This document shows, piece by piece, positions 9,801 to 16,783 of a DNA stretch of 64,000 nucleotides (positions within the stretch are counted from its first letter, which is position 1; each line of letters starts with the position of its first letter). The notes beneath the pieces are model-generated. The model did not search any database, was not told the DNA's origin, and was given only the letters and a program-made list of their open reading frames with translations. Position numbers and translations under genes: made by a program. The DNA is from Streptomyces acidiscabies (lineage in GTDB: Bacteria; Actinomycetota; Actinomycetes; Streptomycetales; Streptomycetaceae), in contig NZ_JAGJBY010000001.1 in NCBI RefSeq assembly GCF_020010905.1, positions 2,004,001 to 2,068,000 on the forward strand, in the 5' to 3' direction.

Positions 9801-11958
9801 GCCGCACGTCCTGCTCGCGCTGAGCACAGGCGTCGACCGAGGCGAGCCGCTTGCGCGACCAGAAAGTCGGTGTGTACGTCGTGCACTTGGAGCCAGTCGT
9901 GCAGGCGAGGTCGGCGGGTGTGTCGAACCACGGACGGGTCCGGTCGGACTGCTTCGAGTCGAAGTTGGCGCTCGTGCAGGGGACTTTGAGGGCGTTGTCG
10001 TAGAAGCAGCGCTCGGCGGCGTTGAAACGCATCCGGCCCAGCGGTTCCTCGGTGAACAGTGCACCCGCGCGCTGGCCGTAGTCGATGCGGGTGAGGTAGC
10101 CGCCCCGGTCGTAGCCGACGGCACGGGCCTCCTTCATGTTCCGTGCGTAGGCGTTCCGCTCCTTCTCCCACCACAAGGACATCGCGTTGCCGTTGGTGTC
10201 GACGACGTAGTCGAGCTGGAAACGCCAGCCCTGGTCGCAGAAGGCGTCCGCGAACTTCTCGGCGTAGCAGGGGTCGGTGCTGTGGTTGCCGGCGACGGGG
10301 ACCGTGAGGACTGAGTTGGTCTCCTCCTTGCCGGAGGACCAGCCGGGCAGGCGGTTGAGACCGAAGTAGTACTGGGTGCCGTCGCTGGTGGTGACCTTCC
10401 AGAACTCGCCGTTGTCGTCACCGTTGCCGGAGGAAGAAACCCCGGTGACGACCTTTGAGTAGTCGGCTTCGGTCAGCAGTTCGGCGCGCGTGTTGTCGCC
10501 ACGGGAGCTCTTCCACTCCTTGCTGGTGGGACTCACGCGCACCAGTTCGGTGGTGCTGCCGTTCAAGGAGAGCACGGCGTTGTCCGAACCCCAGCACTGG
10601 TCACCGGTGAAGTGGTCCTTGTTGTTGGCACCGGAAGTGTCGGCGGCGCATCCGACGAAGGTGCGGGTGATCGCGCCGGGGTTGTAGTCCCAGCCCTCGC
10701 CGACCCAGGAGACCTGGTTGTTCGTCGCGGACGTACGGCCGTCCGAGGTCTGCGAGTTGTAGCTGAGAGTGACGTTGGGGGACGGGCCGGCGGGGGTCTG
10801 AGGTGCGGCCATCGTGTACGCGTAGCTGAAGGCTCCCGAGGCGCCTCCGGCCGTCCAGGAACCCGCGGAGACGATCGGACTGGCACTGAAGTCGCCACCC
10901 GAACCCGCTCCGTAGGAACTGCCGACGAACAGAGCACTCTTCGGGGAGTCGGCGATCTGCCGTACGGCACCGGCGGTACGGCCTCCACGCCAGACCGCCT
11001 GGTTCACCGAGGGCGTGCCTTCGGCGCTGACGCCGGTCGGCTGTGACGCCGTGCCGAGCGCGGCGGTGTCGACGGTGATGTTGAGCAGGGTCTCCGGGAC
11101 CTCGACAGTCGTGTCCGTGTCGCCGACGACCTCGTCGTCCGAGGGGTCCTCGCCGGGATCCGTCTCGGAGCCCGAGGAGTCTCCGGCGTCCTGTGGCACT
11201 TCGACCGTGTCGCCGGTGCGTTCGACATCGGTGGTCACCGGAGTACCGGTCGAGCACTCCTCCAGATCAGGTGTGGTGGCGTAACAGGCCGGCATGAGGG
11301 TGAAGGACAGCCGGTCGAGCCACTGAGCGCTGTAACTCTTCGCGAGCTTGGTCGCGTCGATGGAGACGACCGCGTCACCGATGGCGGTGTCGGGTGCGTC
11401 GACGGCGAGCAGGAAACCCTGCGCGCCGCTCGCGAGCACCTTGTCCTCAGCGGCTGCGGCGACGCTCCATTGGCCTTTGAGGGCGTCGGCGGCTTCAGGC
11501 GTGGCGCCTTCGGGTGCGCCGACGCCGATGCTCATCGTGCCGTCGGCCGACTTCGCGATCTCGGTCGGGGAGCCTGCGGCCAGGGTGTCGAGGGTCTTGC
11601 TGCCAGTGGTCTCAGGGACCTCGGCCACCGCTGCCGGGCTGTAGGGCTCGTTCGGCTGGGTCGATGCCTCGCCGGAGAGTTCCGCGAGGTCGTCGCTGAG
11701 CTTCTCGTCGACGGGTACGGCGTCCGTCTCCTGGAGATCGTCCAACTCGACTGCGGTGCGGGTGTCGTCCGGACCGACGGCCACTGCCCCCGGCAGCAGT
11801 GTGACGTTGAGGGCGAGAAACAGCCCGGCGATCACGCCGGCGCGAGCTCCGCGTCGTATCCGGCGTTCACGCGGCGATCTCTTCAGTACACCTCTGCCGC
11901 ACCACGACAGCACCCCACGCACCCCCCGACGCCCCATCCCCTCGGGTGGATGGCGCAT
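3790..11958 (-). CDS. Giant RHS-repeat polymorphic toxin with ricin-type and Hint domains
   Basis: About 2,720 residues, secreted. The start is uncertain: the frame is open to 12099, but the ATG at 11958 puts a basic stretch and a hydrophobic core (residues 40-60, ending PGAVA) in signal-peptide position. Next come a linker and a SpvB/TcdB-like section (NVTLSYNSQTSDGR, WVGEGWDYNPG), then many RHS/YD repeats (YDALGRVTD, YDAYGRVSS). A ricin-type lectin-like domain with SLCLDLAGG and QQWQTL lies at about 1928-2053, and the RHS core (MGAREYDPSTGRFLSADP) at about 2190. An Ala/Lys-rich coiled coil follows, then a pretoxin Hint domain at about 2440-2593 (from CTTNSFTPDTRVL to LVHNC), and last a 129-residue toxin. 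The SUKH immunity gene overlaps its end. The toxin domain is not recognised. Confidence 0.92.
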   Translation of the reverse strand: MRHPPEGMGRRGVRGVLSWCGRGVLKRSPRERRIRRGARAGVIAGLFLALNVTLLPGAVAVGPDDTRTAVELDDLQETDAVPVDEKLSDDLAELSGEASTQPNEPYSPAAVAEVPETTGSKTLDTLAAGSPTEIAKSADGTMSIGVGAPEGATPEAADALKGQWSVAAAAEDKVLASGAQGFLLAVDAPDTAIGDAVVSIDATKLAKSYSAQWLDRLSFTLMPACYATTPDLEECSTGTPVTTDVERTGDTVEVPQDAGDSSGSETDPGEDPSDDEVVGDTDTTVEVPETLLNITVDTAALGTASQPTGVSAEGTPSVNQAVWRGGRTAGAVRQIADSPKSALFVGSSYGAGSGGDFSASPIVSAGSWTAGGASGAFSYAYTMAAPQTPAGPSPNVTLSYNSQTSDGRTSATNNQVSWVGEGWDYNPGAITRTFVGCAADTSGANNKDHFTGDQCWGSDNAVLSLNGSTTELVRVSPTSKEWKSSRGDNTRAELLTEADYSKVVTGVSSSGNGDDNGEFWKVTTSDGTQYYFGLNRLPGWSSGKEETNSVLTVPVAGNHSTDPCYAEKFADAFCDQGWRFQLDYVVDTNGNAMSLWWEKERNAYARNMKEARAVGYDRGGYLTRIDYGQRAGALFTEEPLGRMRFNAAERCFYDNALKVPCTSANFDSKQSDRTRPWFDTPADLACTTGSKCTTYTPTFWSRKRLASVDACAQREQDVRLTEYKADTDGNETGQRNACGVAPGSSTLLSKVDSWSLGQSFPWDLTGEYTALWLESITRTGYAVDGATDTLNPVSFGHNKQALPNRVKETAADQGEVFDRLRIQDVVSEYGGRTHIDYKTPAGKCLPGSARPDPDQNDQLCYPVHWHADGELADKRISWFHKYVVDKITEFPRLADAQEIVTKYTYDTDSSPLWAKGQAEFSRPKTRTWDDWRGYPTVTTVTGATDASAGSVAAKSVTRYFRGMYDDVLADNTPDKSTDDVKRAVKTADIEGKVLANDLKAYAGMVAESLAYPNAAADTRTGWTSRTVNVPDPPVRLATRERTDGPDVVAERVTLGATTTYTKASGKGADGSTLRTVSTKTEYEGTYGLPVKVHEYGDLADSKDDSCTVTSYVHNTAAYLIGLVSQTVTTTGATTCSADLSASTGPTLVAASRVYYDGASSLTATPANGLATRTVTPTGTGTGWQESIAESRTEYDGLGRVVKVTDPTGIANTTTYTPSSGQVYSIETVADAGGSNLRETTAVEPGRGTTRTSTDANGRVTSYQYDPLGRAVAAWDTTQSATDDPTARYSYNTDLKNPVSVVTESLSDNPSGAAGDATYKTATTIYDGLGRERQTQVPAVGGGRLVTDTFHNASGQVRFTRNAYYMAGDPGTGLVAPESESAVPNATSYTYDGLGRVLTVTPVHHSYPQTGETFTNADKPVPTTDRRTRYEYALDHTIVRQPQGTPASRVWTDALGRTVRQDTFSDTQLSEAGAVSTTYAYDLRGDMVTSTDDVGHTRTWTYDALGRVTDTTDPDTGATHTDYDAYGRVSSATDARGQKVSYTYERLNRVSEIKVTPKGASASTLVQAYAYDGATGGKGQLSSATRYTDGKAYTTSIAGYTADYQPTAMTTALPPGSTPGLTADGFATQYTYNYTYNSDGQLEKYSSPAAGSLSAEDVVTRYNEAGLPVTVSGRGWYTAETAYSPYGQVLRSTVGEAGHRLWQENTFDESTGELLTARLVRESATDTTVVPGSEVSKRSYAYDASGNVLSVADRMGTAAERQCFTYDTLGQLTQAWTTPGGGTCTASGKPSPAPVYADGTVNVSSASAGYWQSYEYDVLGNRTKKTAYKADPTFTSGVRDTKGDVVTEYAYGTDASEAVKNDQPHTLTSATETSTTAAGAQVKSRSTQSYDAAGNVVDRADADDSAQSLAWTWDGKVESVTGFGAEGSGPWVGASSLCLDLAGGLTTAGTALQVYVCNGSKPQNFRVQPAGSDSTVGQLVVGGQCAQPSGTAAGSAVVIQACATTVAAQQWQTLDTGQIKHVSTGLCLSTPAATVGTDLTLTACNSTVATQIWKPASKTSYVYDAMGNRLLERTSAGAVLHLPDAKVSLTTAGKVRYAERTYGGSVAVTRYHEAAANTAGFVEHLYAQATDLNDTPLAEVRLDDGMAVRVTKKDPWGEDRAANLQPRSHTAFHTGDDDAGSGLVHMGAREYDPSTGRFLSADPVLDQSDPLQANGYSYANNNPVTHSDPSGLTSTASSFDASIAALDAKIAEYQRTLNRSIGDVILATGWAVFKQFIGWDDVVGCFSQGDLWACGSLLMDAIPATSFFSKSKKMWGAFKSTRKAVNAWRSAKAAAETGLKAAQAAKAALVKAKKAAEAAAAEAKRKAQAAAKAAAEAAKKKAHTGSKGARGNPVQVQARKTAQQKGSAGGGKAENKSGGSRSGSGKEDSGSGNSSSEAAASCTTNSFTPDTRVLTADGTTKAIKDVKVGDKVLATDPETGETRVETVTREIKGKGVKHLVKVIIDTDGDKGTKTADVTATDGHPFWVPELGEWIDATDLRAGELLRTGAGTLVQISAVERWTALDETVHNLTVSSLHTYYVLAGATPVLVHNCNVNGEAEVRIPEWATDAEAQQFADYVDAANDAIARGQMSPTGRVSTAGSIRREAAREAAIERRRAAAAGTPYSGVAGHAPDAMWLGHGKPPTWIDMAKRVNSSLSAQGQRCPVGCSPRRFVLVDNRGGGV

Positions 11959-11988
11959 GGTGATCACAAACTCACGGACAGAGCACGA

Positions 11989-12017
11989 GATAAAGGCCAG
12001 ATGAAGATCTTCGTCAA
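11989..12017 (-). promoter_or_regulatory. Candidate promoter for the RHS gene
   Basis: On the minus strand TTGACG (complement of 12012-12017) is followed after 17 bases by TTTATC (complement of 11989-11994), about 30 bases upstream of the proposed RHS start. The stretch is AT-rich compared with its surroundings. A second TTGACG lies further upstream, next to the IS end at 12087. If the nearer promoter is used, the IS did not separate the gene from its promoter. Confidence 0.35.
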
Positions 12018-12086
12018 GATTTGAAGGATTCGTGTAATTCATGTCACGCGTCAAATCTGGACAAAGAAATGCAAAAAAAGCTCTAA

Positions 12087-12959
12087 GAGGTTGTCTCACG
12101 TGGTGAGTTTCGCGAGCTTCTTGTAGCAGGTCAGGGCGGCTGCGAGGCCGAGGAAGGCGAGGAAGTGCGATCCCTTCCGCTCGTATCGCACGGTGAGGCG
12201 GCGGTAGCCGAGCAGCCAGGCGATGGACCGTTCGATCTTCCAGCGGTGCCGGCCGAGTCGCTCGCCGGACTCGATGCCCGGACGTGCGATGCGCGGGACC
12301 AGGCCCCGTTCACGGAGCCAGGCCAGGTGGTCGGCGGAGAAGTACGCCTTGTCCGCGCGGATCTTGACGGGACGTCGTCTTCGTGGTCCGCGCCGCGAGC
12401 GGACGGCGGGTATCGCCCGGATCAGCGGCTTGAACGCCTGGCTGTCGTGGAGGTTCGCGCCGGACACCGCGAGGGCGAGCGGGATGCCCTGGGCGTCGGA
12501 CAGGACGTGCAGTTTGCTGCCCTTCTTGCCGCGGTCGACCGGGTTCGGCCCGGTCAGTGATCCCCCCTTTTCGCACGGACGGAGGCCGCGTCGATGATCG
12601 CCGAGGTCCAGTCCAGCTCACCCCTGGCGCCGAGTCGGTCGAGCACGGCCCGGTGCAGCCGGCGCCACAGGCCGGCTTCGGTCCAGGCCGTGAACCGGCG
12701 GTGCGCTGTCGCCGGGGACGTACCGAACGTCGGCGGCAGGTGCCGCCAGGCACACCCGCTGGTCAGTACGTACACCACCGCCGTGAACACGGCCCGCTCA
12801 TCACGCGGAGCGGTCCCGCCTCCCTGCGGTCGAGCGACGAACGACGGCAGCAACGGGGCGACCAGCTCCCAGAGTTCATCAGGAACCAGCCGCTTCGACA
12901 GATCGGCAGTCACGACCGACATCATGCCGCACGAACATCACGCCACATGAGACAACCTC
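12087..12959 (-). mobile_element. IS5-family (IS427-like) insertion sequence, apparently complete
   Basis: An 873-base element bounded by imperfect terminal inverted repeats: GAGGTTGTCTCACGTGGTG at the left end and, read inward, GAGGTTGTCTCATGTGGCG at the right. It is flanked by TAA on both sides (12084-12086 and 12960-12962), consistent with the three-base TNA target duplication of the IS427 group. It contains one transposase in two overlapping frames. The two ends differ at two of 19 positions and nothing looks decayed, so the insertion may be recent. It lies in the divergent region between the RHS toxin and the DNRLRE protein genes. Confidence 0.88.
12096..12925 (-). CDS. IS5/IS427-type transposase made by frameshifting
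   Basis: The transposase is encoded in two frames. The first (start 12925, stop near 12554) reads LVPDELWELVAPLLPSF, CAWRHLPPTFGTSPATAHRR and TSAIIDAASVRAKRGDH, including the first catalytic Asp (IIDAASV). The second carries VDRGKKGSKLHVLSDAQG, SGANLHDSQAF, the second Asp in IRADKAYFSADH, and the DDE Glu region HRWKIERSIAWLLGYRRL. They are joined at AAAAGGGGGG (complement of 12562-12571), the classic slippery run used for programmed -1 frameshifting in IS427-group elements. Both frames look intact, so a full DDE transposase can be made only after the shift. Confidence 0.85.
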
Positions 12960-13009
12960 TAAGTGGCCCTGGGTGTCCGGCAAGTCACTGGTCGGTGGCT
13001 CAAAGGGTG

Positions 13010-13039
13010 TTGATCTCGAACGGATGAGCTGTTCATACT
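13010..13039 (+). promoter_or_regulatory. Candidate promoter for the DNRLRE surface protein gene
   Basis: TTGATC (13010-13015) and CATACT (13034-13039) are spaced by 18 bases and lie about 100 bases upstream of the TTG start at 13137, just to the right of the IS element. No operator symmetry is obvious nearby. Confidence 0.35.
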
Positions 13040-13136
13040 CCAACGGCCCGAACCGGCGCGATCGGCGCGTCCGTGTGGCCGAGACGGCCAGGTCCGAGGG
13101 CATCCCGAAGAACCGCACCGCTTGGAGAAGGGCTCC

Positions 13137-16100
13137 TTGAGCGACCTCGACAGCGCCACCGAAGCACAGGAGACGGCACCAAGTCCGTCTGTCGGCAAGC
13201 GCGTTCGCCGTGGCCTCGCCGCCGCGCTCGCCGTGTCCCTGCTCGCAGGAGGCGGTGCCGTGCTGGCCCTGCGGAGCGACGGCGACCCGGAGCGCGACGC
13301 GAAGCCGCCTGCCGCCGCACGTCCGTTGGACGAGAACGCCGCTCAGCTCAAGGCGCGGCAGACCGGCAGAAAGGTCGAAGTCGCCGCGCTGCACGACGAG
13401 TTCTCCACGACCGTCGCCAACCCGGACGGCACGTTCACCTACACCACGTCCGTCGCACCCGTGCGTGCGAAGAACTCCGCAGGACAGTGGGCTCCGGTCG
13501 ACACCACACTCCGGCGCGAGGGCGACGGCTGGCGTACCGTCAACAGTCCCTACCCGGTGACCTTCACGGACGGGGACCGTGAAGCCGAGGGATCCACCGC
13601 ACGCAAGGCCGCCTTCCGCGCCGAGGACACCCCCTGGAACCACCTCCTGACGATGACCGCGGACGGCCACGACATCACGTTCGAGTGGCCCGGAGAACTG
13701 CCCGCACCCGTGGTCGAGGACAACCGGACCCTGTACGAGGGAGTCCTGCCCGGCGTCGACCTCATGCTGTCCGCCCGCGACACCGGCTTCACCCACGTAC
13801 TGATCGTCCACACTCCCGAGGCCGCCGCACAGTTGGCCGCGACTCCGCCAAGGTACCGCGTCACCTCACCCACCCTGTCCTTCTCTCTCGACCCTGCCAC
13901 CGACGTGCTGCTGGCCAAGGACGATGCGGGTCAGGAGATCGCTGTCTCCCCCACTCCCTTCCTGTGGGACTCCGCCGGTACGCACGACACCGACACCCCG
14001 GCCGCTGACCCGGACGCCGCCACCGGCACGAACGAGGACCGGGAAGCGGTGGAGGAGGGCTACACACCCGCACCCGCCCCGGACGACACCGAACCGCCGA
14101 GTGCCGACGCGCACGGCGACGACCCCGGCGAGGTCCCGGACGCGGACTTCACCATCGAACCCTCCCTCGCTCCCTCCGCAGGCCAGGACGCGGGCACCGT
14201 GCCCGGCGAGGAGGGCATCGACCCTGCCGCCTACGCCGTACCGGCTGCCGCACACGAGACTCTCGCGCTGCCCGCCGCGGGAGGTCCCGGCGAAGGCGCT
14301 CACGCGACTACCGCGGCTGCTTCCTTCGACACGGGTGTTCTCACGGTCAGCCCACCCAGCAGCTATCTCGTGAGTACCGAAGGACTGACCTACCCTCTCT
14401 TTCTCGACCCCTCCACCACCGGCATCCGGGCCAACTGGACGACGGTCTACAAGAAATATCCGGGTTCCAGCTTCTACGACGGTGCCAACTACAACGAGGA
14501 CACCAAAGAGGCCCGGGTCGGCTTTGAGCGGGACACCTGGGGCACCGCCCGCTCCTTCTTCAAGATGAGGCTGCGCACCGCCATCAAGGGCGCGACGGTC
14601 TCCGCCGCCAACCTGAAGGTCCTGGAGACCCACTCCTGGTCGTGCAGCAAGCGCACCGTGCAGCTGTGGCGCACCGACGGCTTCGGCACCCGGACGACCT
14701 GGAACAACCAGCCGGCGTGGAAGCGGAAGATCACTTCCAAGTCCTTCGCCTATGGCTGGAAGTCCAACAGCGCCTGCCCGGACGCCTACGTCAACTTCAC
14801 CGTCACCTCCCTCCTCCAGGAGGCCGCCGACAACGGCTGGACCGAGTTCAACCTCGGTATGGTCGCCTCCAACTCGTCGACGGCACCCACGAGTTCCGCC
14901 GGCGGCCTGGAGACGGACACGTACTCCTGGAAGAAGTTCCAGGCGGAGGGCGCCGGTTCGCCCGTACTTGCCGTCACCTACAACCGCAGGCCCGGTGCTC
15001 CGACCAACTACACGATGACGCCGGGTGGTTGCGACACCAGCAGTGCCCCGTACATCAAACTCGGCAAGACCGTACCCACCATCAGTGCCAAGGCCGTCGA
15101 CCCGGACGGTGACCTCGCCAAGCTGGAGTTCGAGGTCACGCGCTCCGACACCGGTGCGAAGACGACGTACAACCGGGCCGCCGACGACGGTGAGGTCGCC
15201 GGAGCCTCTCTCACCGGCCTGGTGAACAAAGTGACGTACGCCTGGCGGGTACGTGCCTGGGATGCCGCTACCAGCAGCGGCTGGACCCCCACCTGCCGCT
15301 TCACCTACGACACCGACCTGCCCGACTCGCCTGCTCCGGTCGTCTCGACGGACTTCCCCGGTGACAACGACAACGACGGTGACGGCGAGACCTGGTCCAA
15401 GAATCCCTTCGGCACCGCCGGCAGCTTCACCTTCGCAGTCGGTGACACCAGCGAGACGGACATCGTGAAGTTCGTCTGGTCGATCAACTCCACCAACTAC
15501 GCGGGCTACGTCTGCGCGAACGGTAAGCAGGGAACCTCGGGTGGTACCACGGTCTCCTGCACCACGGCCCTCAAGTCGGCCACGGTCACCGGAGTCATGC
15601 CACCTGCCGCAGGCCCCAACACCCTGTACGTCAAGGCTGTCGACGCGGCGGGCAACATGTCCCCCGCCGCCCGCATCCACACCTTCTACGTCAAGCCACG
15701 CTCGACCCCGGACAGCCCCGGTGACCTGAACGGCGACGGCACCGCCGACTTCGCGCACATCAGTGACGTCGGGAACCTCTGGATCGGCGCACTGTCACAG
15801 AACGGCACCTGGTTCAACCAGACATATGCCGCGCACGATCAGGGCAAGATCCTCAGAGACGCTGCCACCGTTCCCCACATCTGGAACGGCCAGGGCACGT
15901 TCTCCCTGGTCACCCACAACGGCGACTTCGCCCACGGCGACGGCGTCACCGACTGGGTGATCCGTACTCCTGAGGGTCGGCTCTTCGTCTACCCCGGTGA
16001 CGGCTACGGAGGCATCGACGTCAGCCGTCGTATCCAGGTACGCCTACCGGCGAACGCGCCTCACCCCTCGACGTTCTCCGAGATCAAGTCGGCAGGCGAC

Positions 16101-16616
16101 GTCACCGGTGACGGCAGACCCGAACTGTTCGTCGCGGGTGGTGCGGGCGGGGCCGAGCTGTGGGTGTTCACCGGCTACACCGGCGTTACATTCACCGAGG
16201 CGATCCAACTGACCACCGGTGCCTGGGCGGACCGTGACTTCGTCGCCATCGCCGACTACAACGGTGACGGCGCCGCCGACATGACGTACCGCGTCCGCAC
16301 CGGAACCGCCGCAGGCAATATCTACCTGCGCAAGGGCATTCTCGACAGCGACGGTGTGGGCACGGTCCTCAAGAGTCTCGGTACCTCTGCCGACAGCCTG
16401 GACGGTGACGACTACTACGTCACCCCGGGCACCTTCACCGCTGCCGACTTCCCTCTCCTGTACGGCAGCCCGGACATCACCAAGGACGGAATCCCCGACA
16501 TCGTCGCCACCAACAGCGCGGGAGCCCTGCTGCTCTACAAGGGGGGCGCCACCACCATCGGAGCGGCCACGACCCTGCGCGCCAGCCTTTTCGCCACGAC
16601 GAAGCAACTGGGCTGA
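13137..16616 (+). CDS. Large secreted DNRLRE / FG-GAP repeat protein partnered with the RHS toxin
   Basis: About 1,159 residues. I prefer the TTG at 13137, which has GGAGAAGGG just upstream, over an in-frame TTG at 13122. A membrane-spanning or signal segment (RRGLAAALAVSLLAGGGAV) follows a short polar start. The central part has an acidic, Pro-rich linker, then a DNRLRE domain at roughly 450-620 (EARVGFERDTWGTARSFFKM, QLWRTDGFGTRTTWNNQPAW). Fibronectin-like strands follow, and the C-terminus has FG-GAP/VCBS-type calcium loops (DLNGDGTADF, DVTGDGRPEL, DYNGDGAADM, DITKDGIPDI). Proteins of this build commonly accompany RHS toxin genes in Streptomyces and may help display or export them; that role is inferred. 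Here the pair is divergent and separated by an IS. Confidence 0.85.
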   Translation: MSDLDSATEAQETAPSPSVGKRVRRGLAAALAVSLLAGGGAVLALRSDGDPERDAKPPAAARPLDENAAQLKARQTGRKVEVAALHDEFSTTVANPDGTFTYTTSVAPVRAKNSAGQWAPVDTTLRREGDGWRTVNSPYPVTFTDGDREAEGSTARKAAFRAEDTPWNHLLTMTADGHDITFEWPGELPAPVVEDNRTLYEGVLPGVDLMLSARDTGFTHVLIVHTPEAAAQLAATPPRYRVTSPTLSFSLDPATDVLLAKDDAGQEIAVSPTPFLWDSAGTHDTDTPAADPDAATGTNEDREAVEEGYTPAPAPDDTEPPSADAHGDDPGEVPDADFTIEPSLAPSAGQDAGTVPGEEGIDPAAYAVPAAAHETLALPAAGGPGEGAHATTAAASFDTGVLTVSPPSSYLVSTEGLTYPLFLDPSTTGIRANWTTVYKKYPGSSFYDGANYNEDTKEARVGFERDTWGTARSFFKMRLRTAIKGATVSAANLKVLETHSWSCSKRTVQLWRTDGFGTRTTWNNQPAWKRKITSKSFAYGWKSNSACPDAYVNFTVTSLLQEAADNGWTEFNLGMVASNSSTAPTSSAGGLETDTYSWKKFQAEGAGSPVLAVTYNRRPGAPTNYTMTPGGCDTSSAPYIKLGKTVPTISAKAVDPDGDLAKLEFEVTRSDTGAKTTYNRAADDGEVAGASLTGLVNKVTYAWRVRAWDAATSSGWTPTCRFTYDTDLPDSPAPVVSTDFPGDNDNDGDGETWSKNPFGTAGSFTFAVGDTSETDIVKFVWSINSTNYAGYVCANGKQGTSGGTTVSCTTALKSATVTGVMPPAAGPNTLYVKAVDAAGNMSPAARIHTFYVKPRSTPDSPGDLNGDGTADFAHISDVGNLWIGALSQNGTWFNQTYAAHDQGKILRDAATVPHIWNGQGTFSLVTHNGDFAHGDGVTDWVIRTPEGRLFVYPGDGYGGIDVSRRIQVRLPANAPHPSTFSEIKSAGDVTGDGRPELFVAGGAGGAELWVFTGYTGVTFTEAIQLTTGAWADRDFVAIADYNGDGAADMTYRVRTGTAAGNIYLRKGILDSDGVGTVLKSLGTSADSLDGDDYYVTPGTFTAADFPLLYGSPDITKDGIPDIVATNSAGALLLYKGGATTIGAATTLRASLFATTKQLG

Positions 16617-16632
16617 CCGGGGAGACCAGTGT

Positions 16633-16662
16633 CGGGGCGTACCGCACCTGCGGTACGCCCCG
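16633..16662 (+). terminator. Strong hairpin after the DNRLRE gene
   Basis: A perfect 14-base stem (CGGGGCGTACCGCA with TGCGGTACGCCCCG) and a two-base loop lie 16 bases past the stop codon. Confidence 0.8.
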
Positions 16663-16783
16663 GCGACTTGTACACCCCAAGGATGGCCCCCACCTCGCCC
16701 TACGGTCGACAGCTCTTTGTCAGACTCACCCCGTACCGTTGACGCATGAGTGATCGAGTGTCCAGGCAGACCCGGGGCCGCAC

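Noticed and set aside
12963..13121. Short plus-strand frame right of the IS element (MSCSYSNGPNRRDRRVRV...)
   Set aside because: No ribosome site, no conserved feature; it overlaps the presumed promoter of the DNRLRE gene.
13866..15758. Long minus-strand frame opposite the DNRLRE gene
   Set aside because: Gly/Val/Arg-rich shadow of the plus-strand gene, without start signals or recognisable domain.
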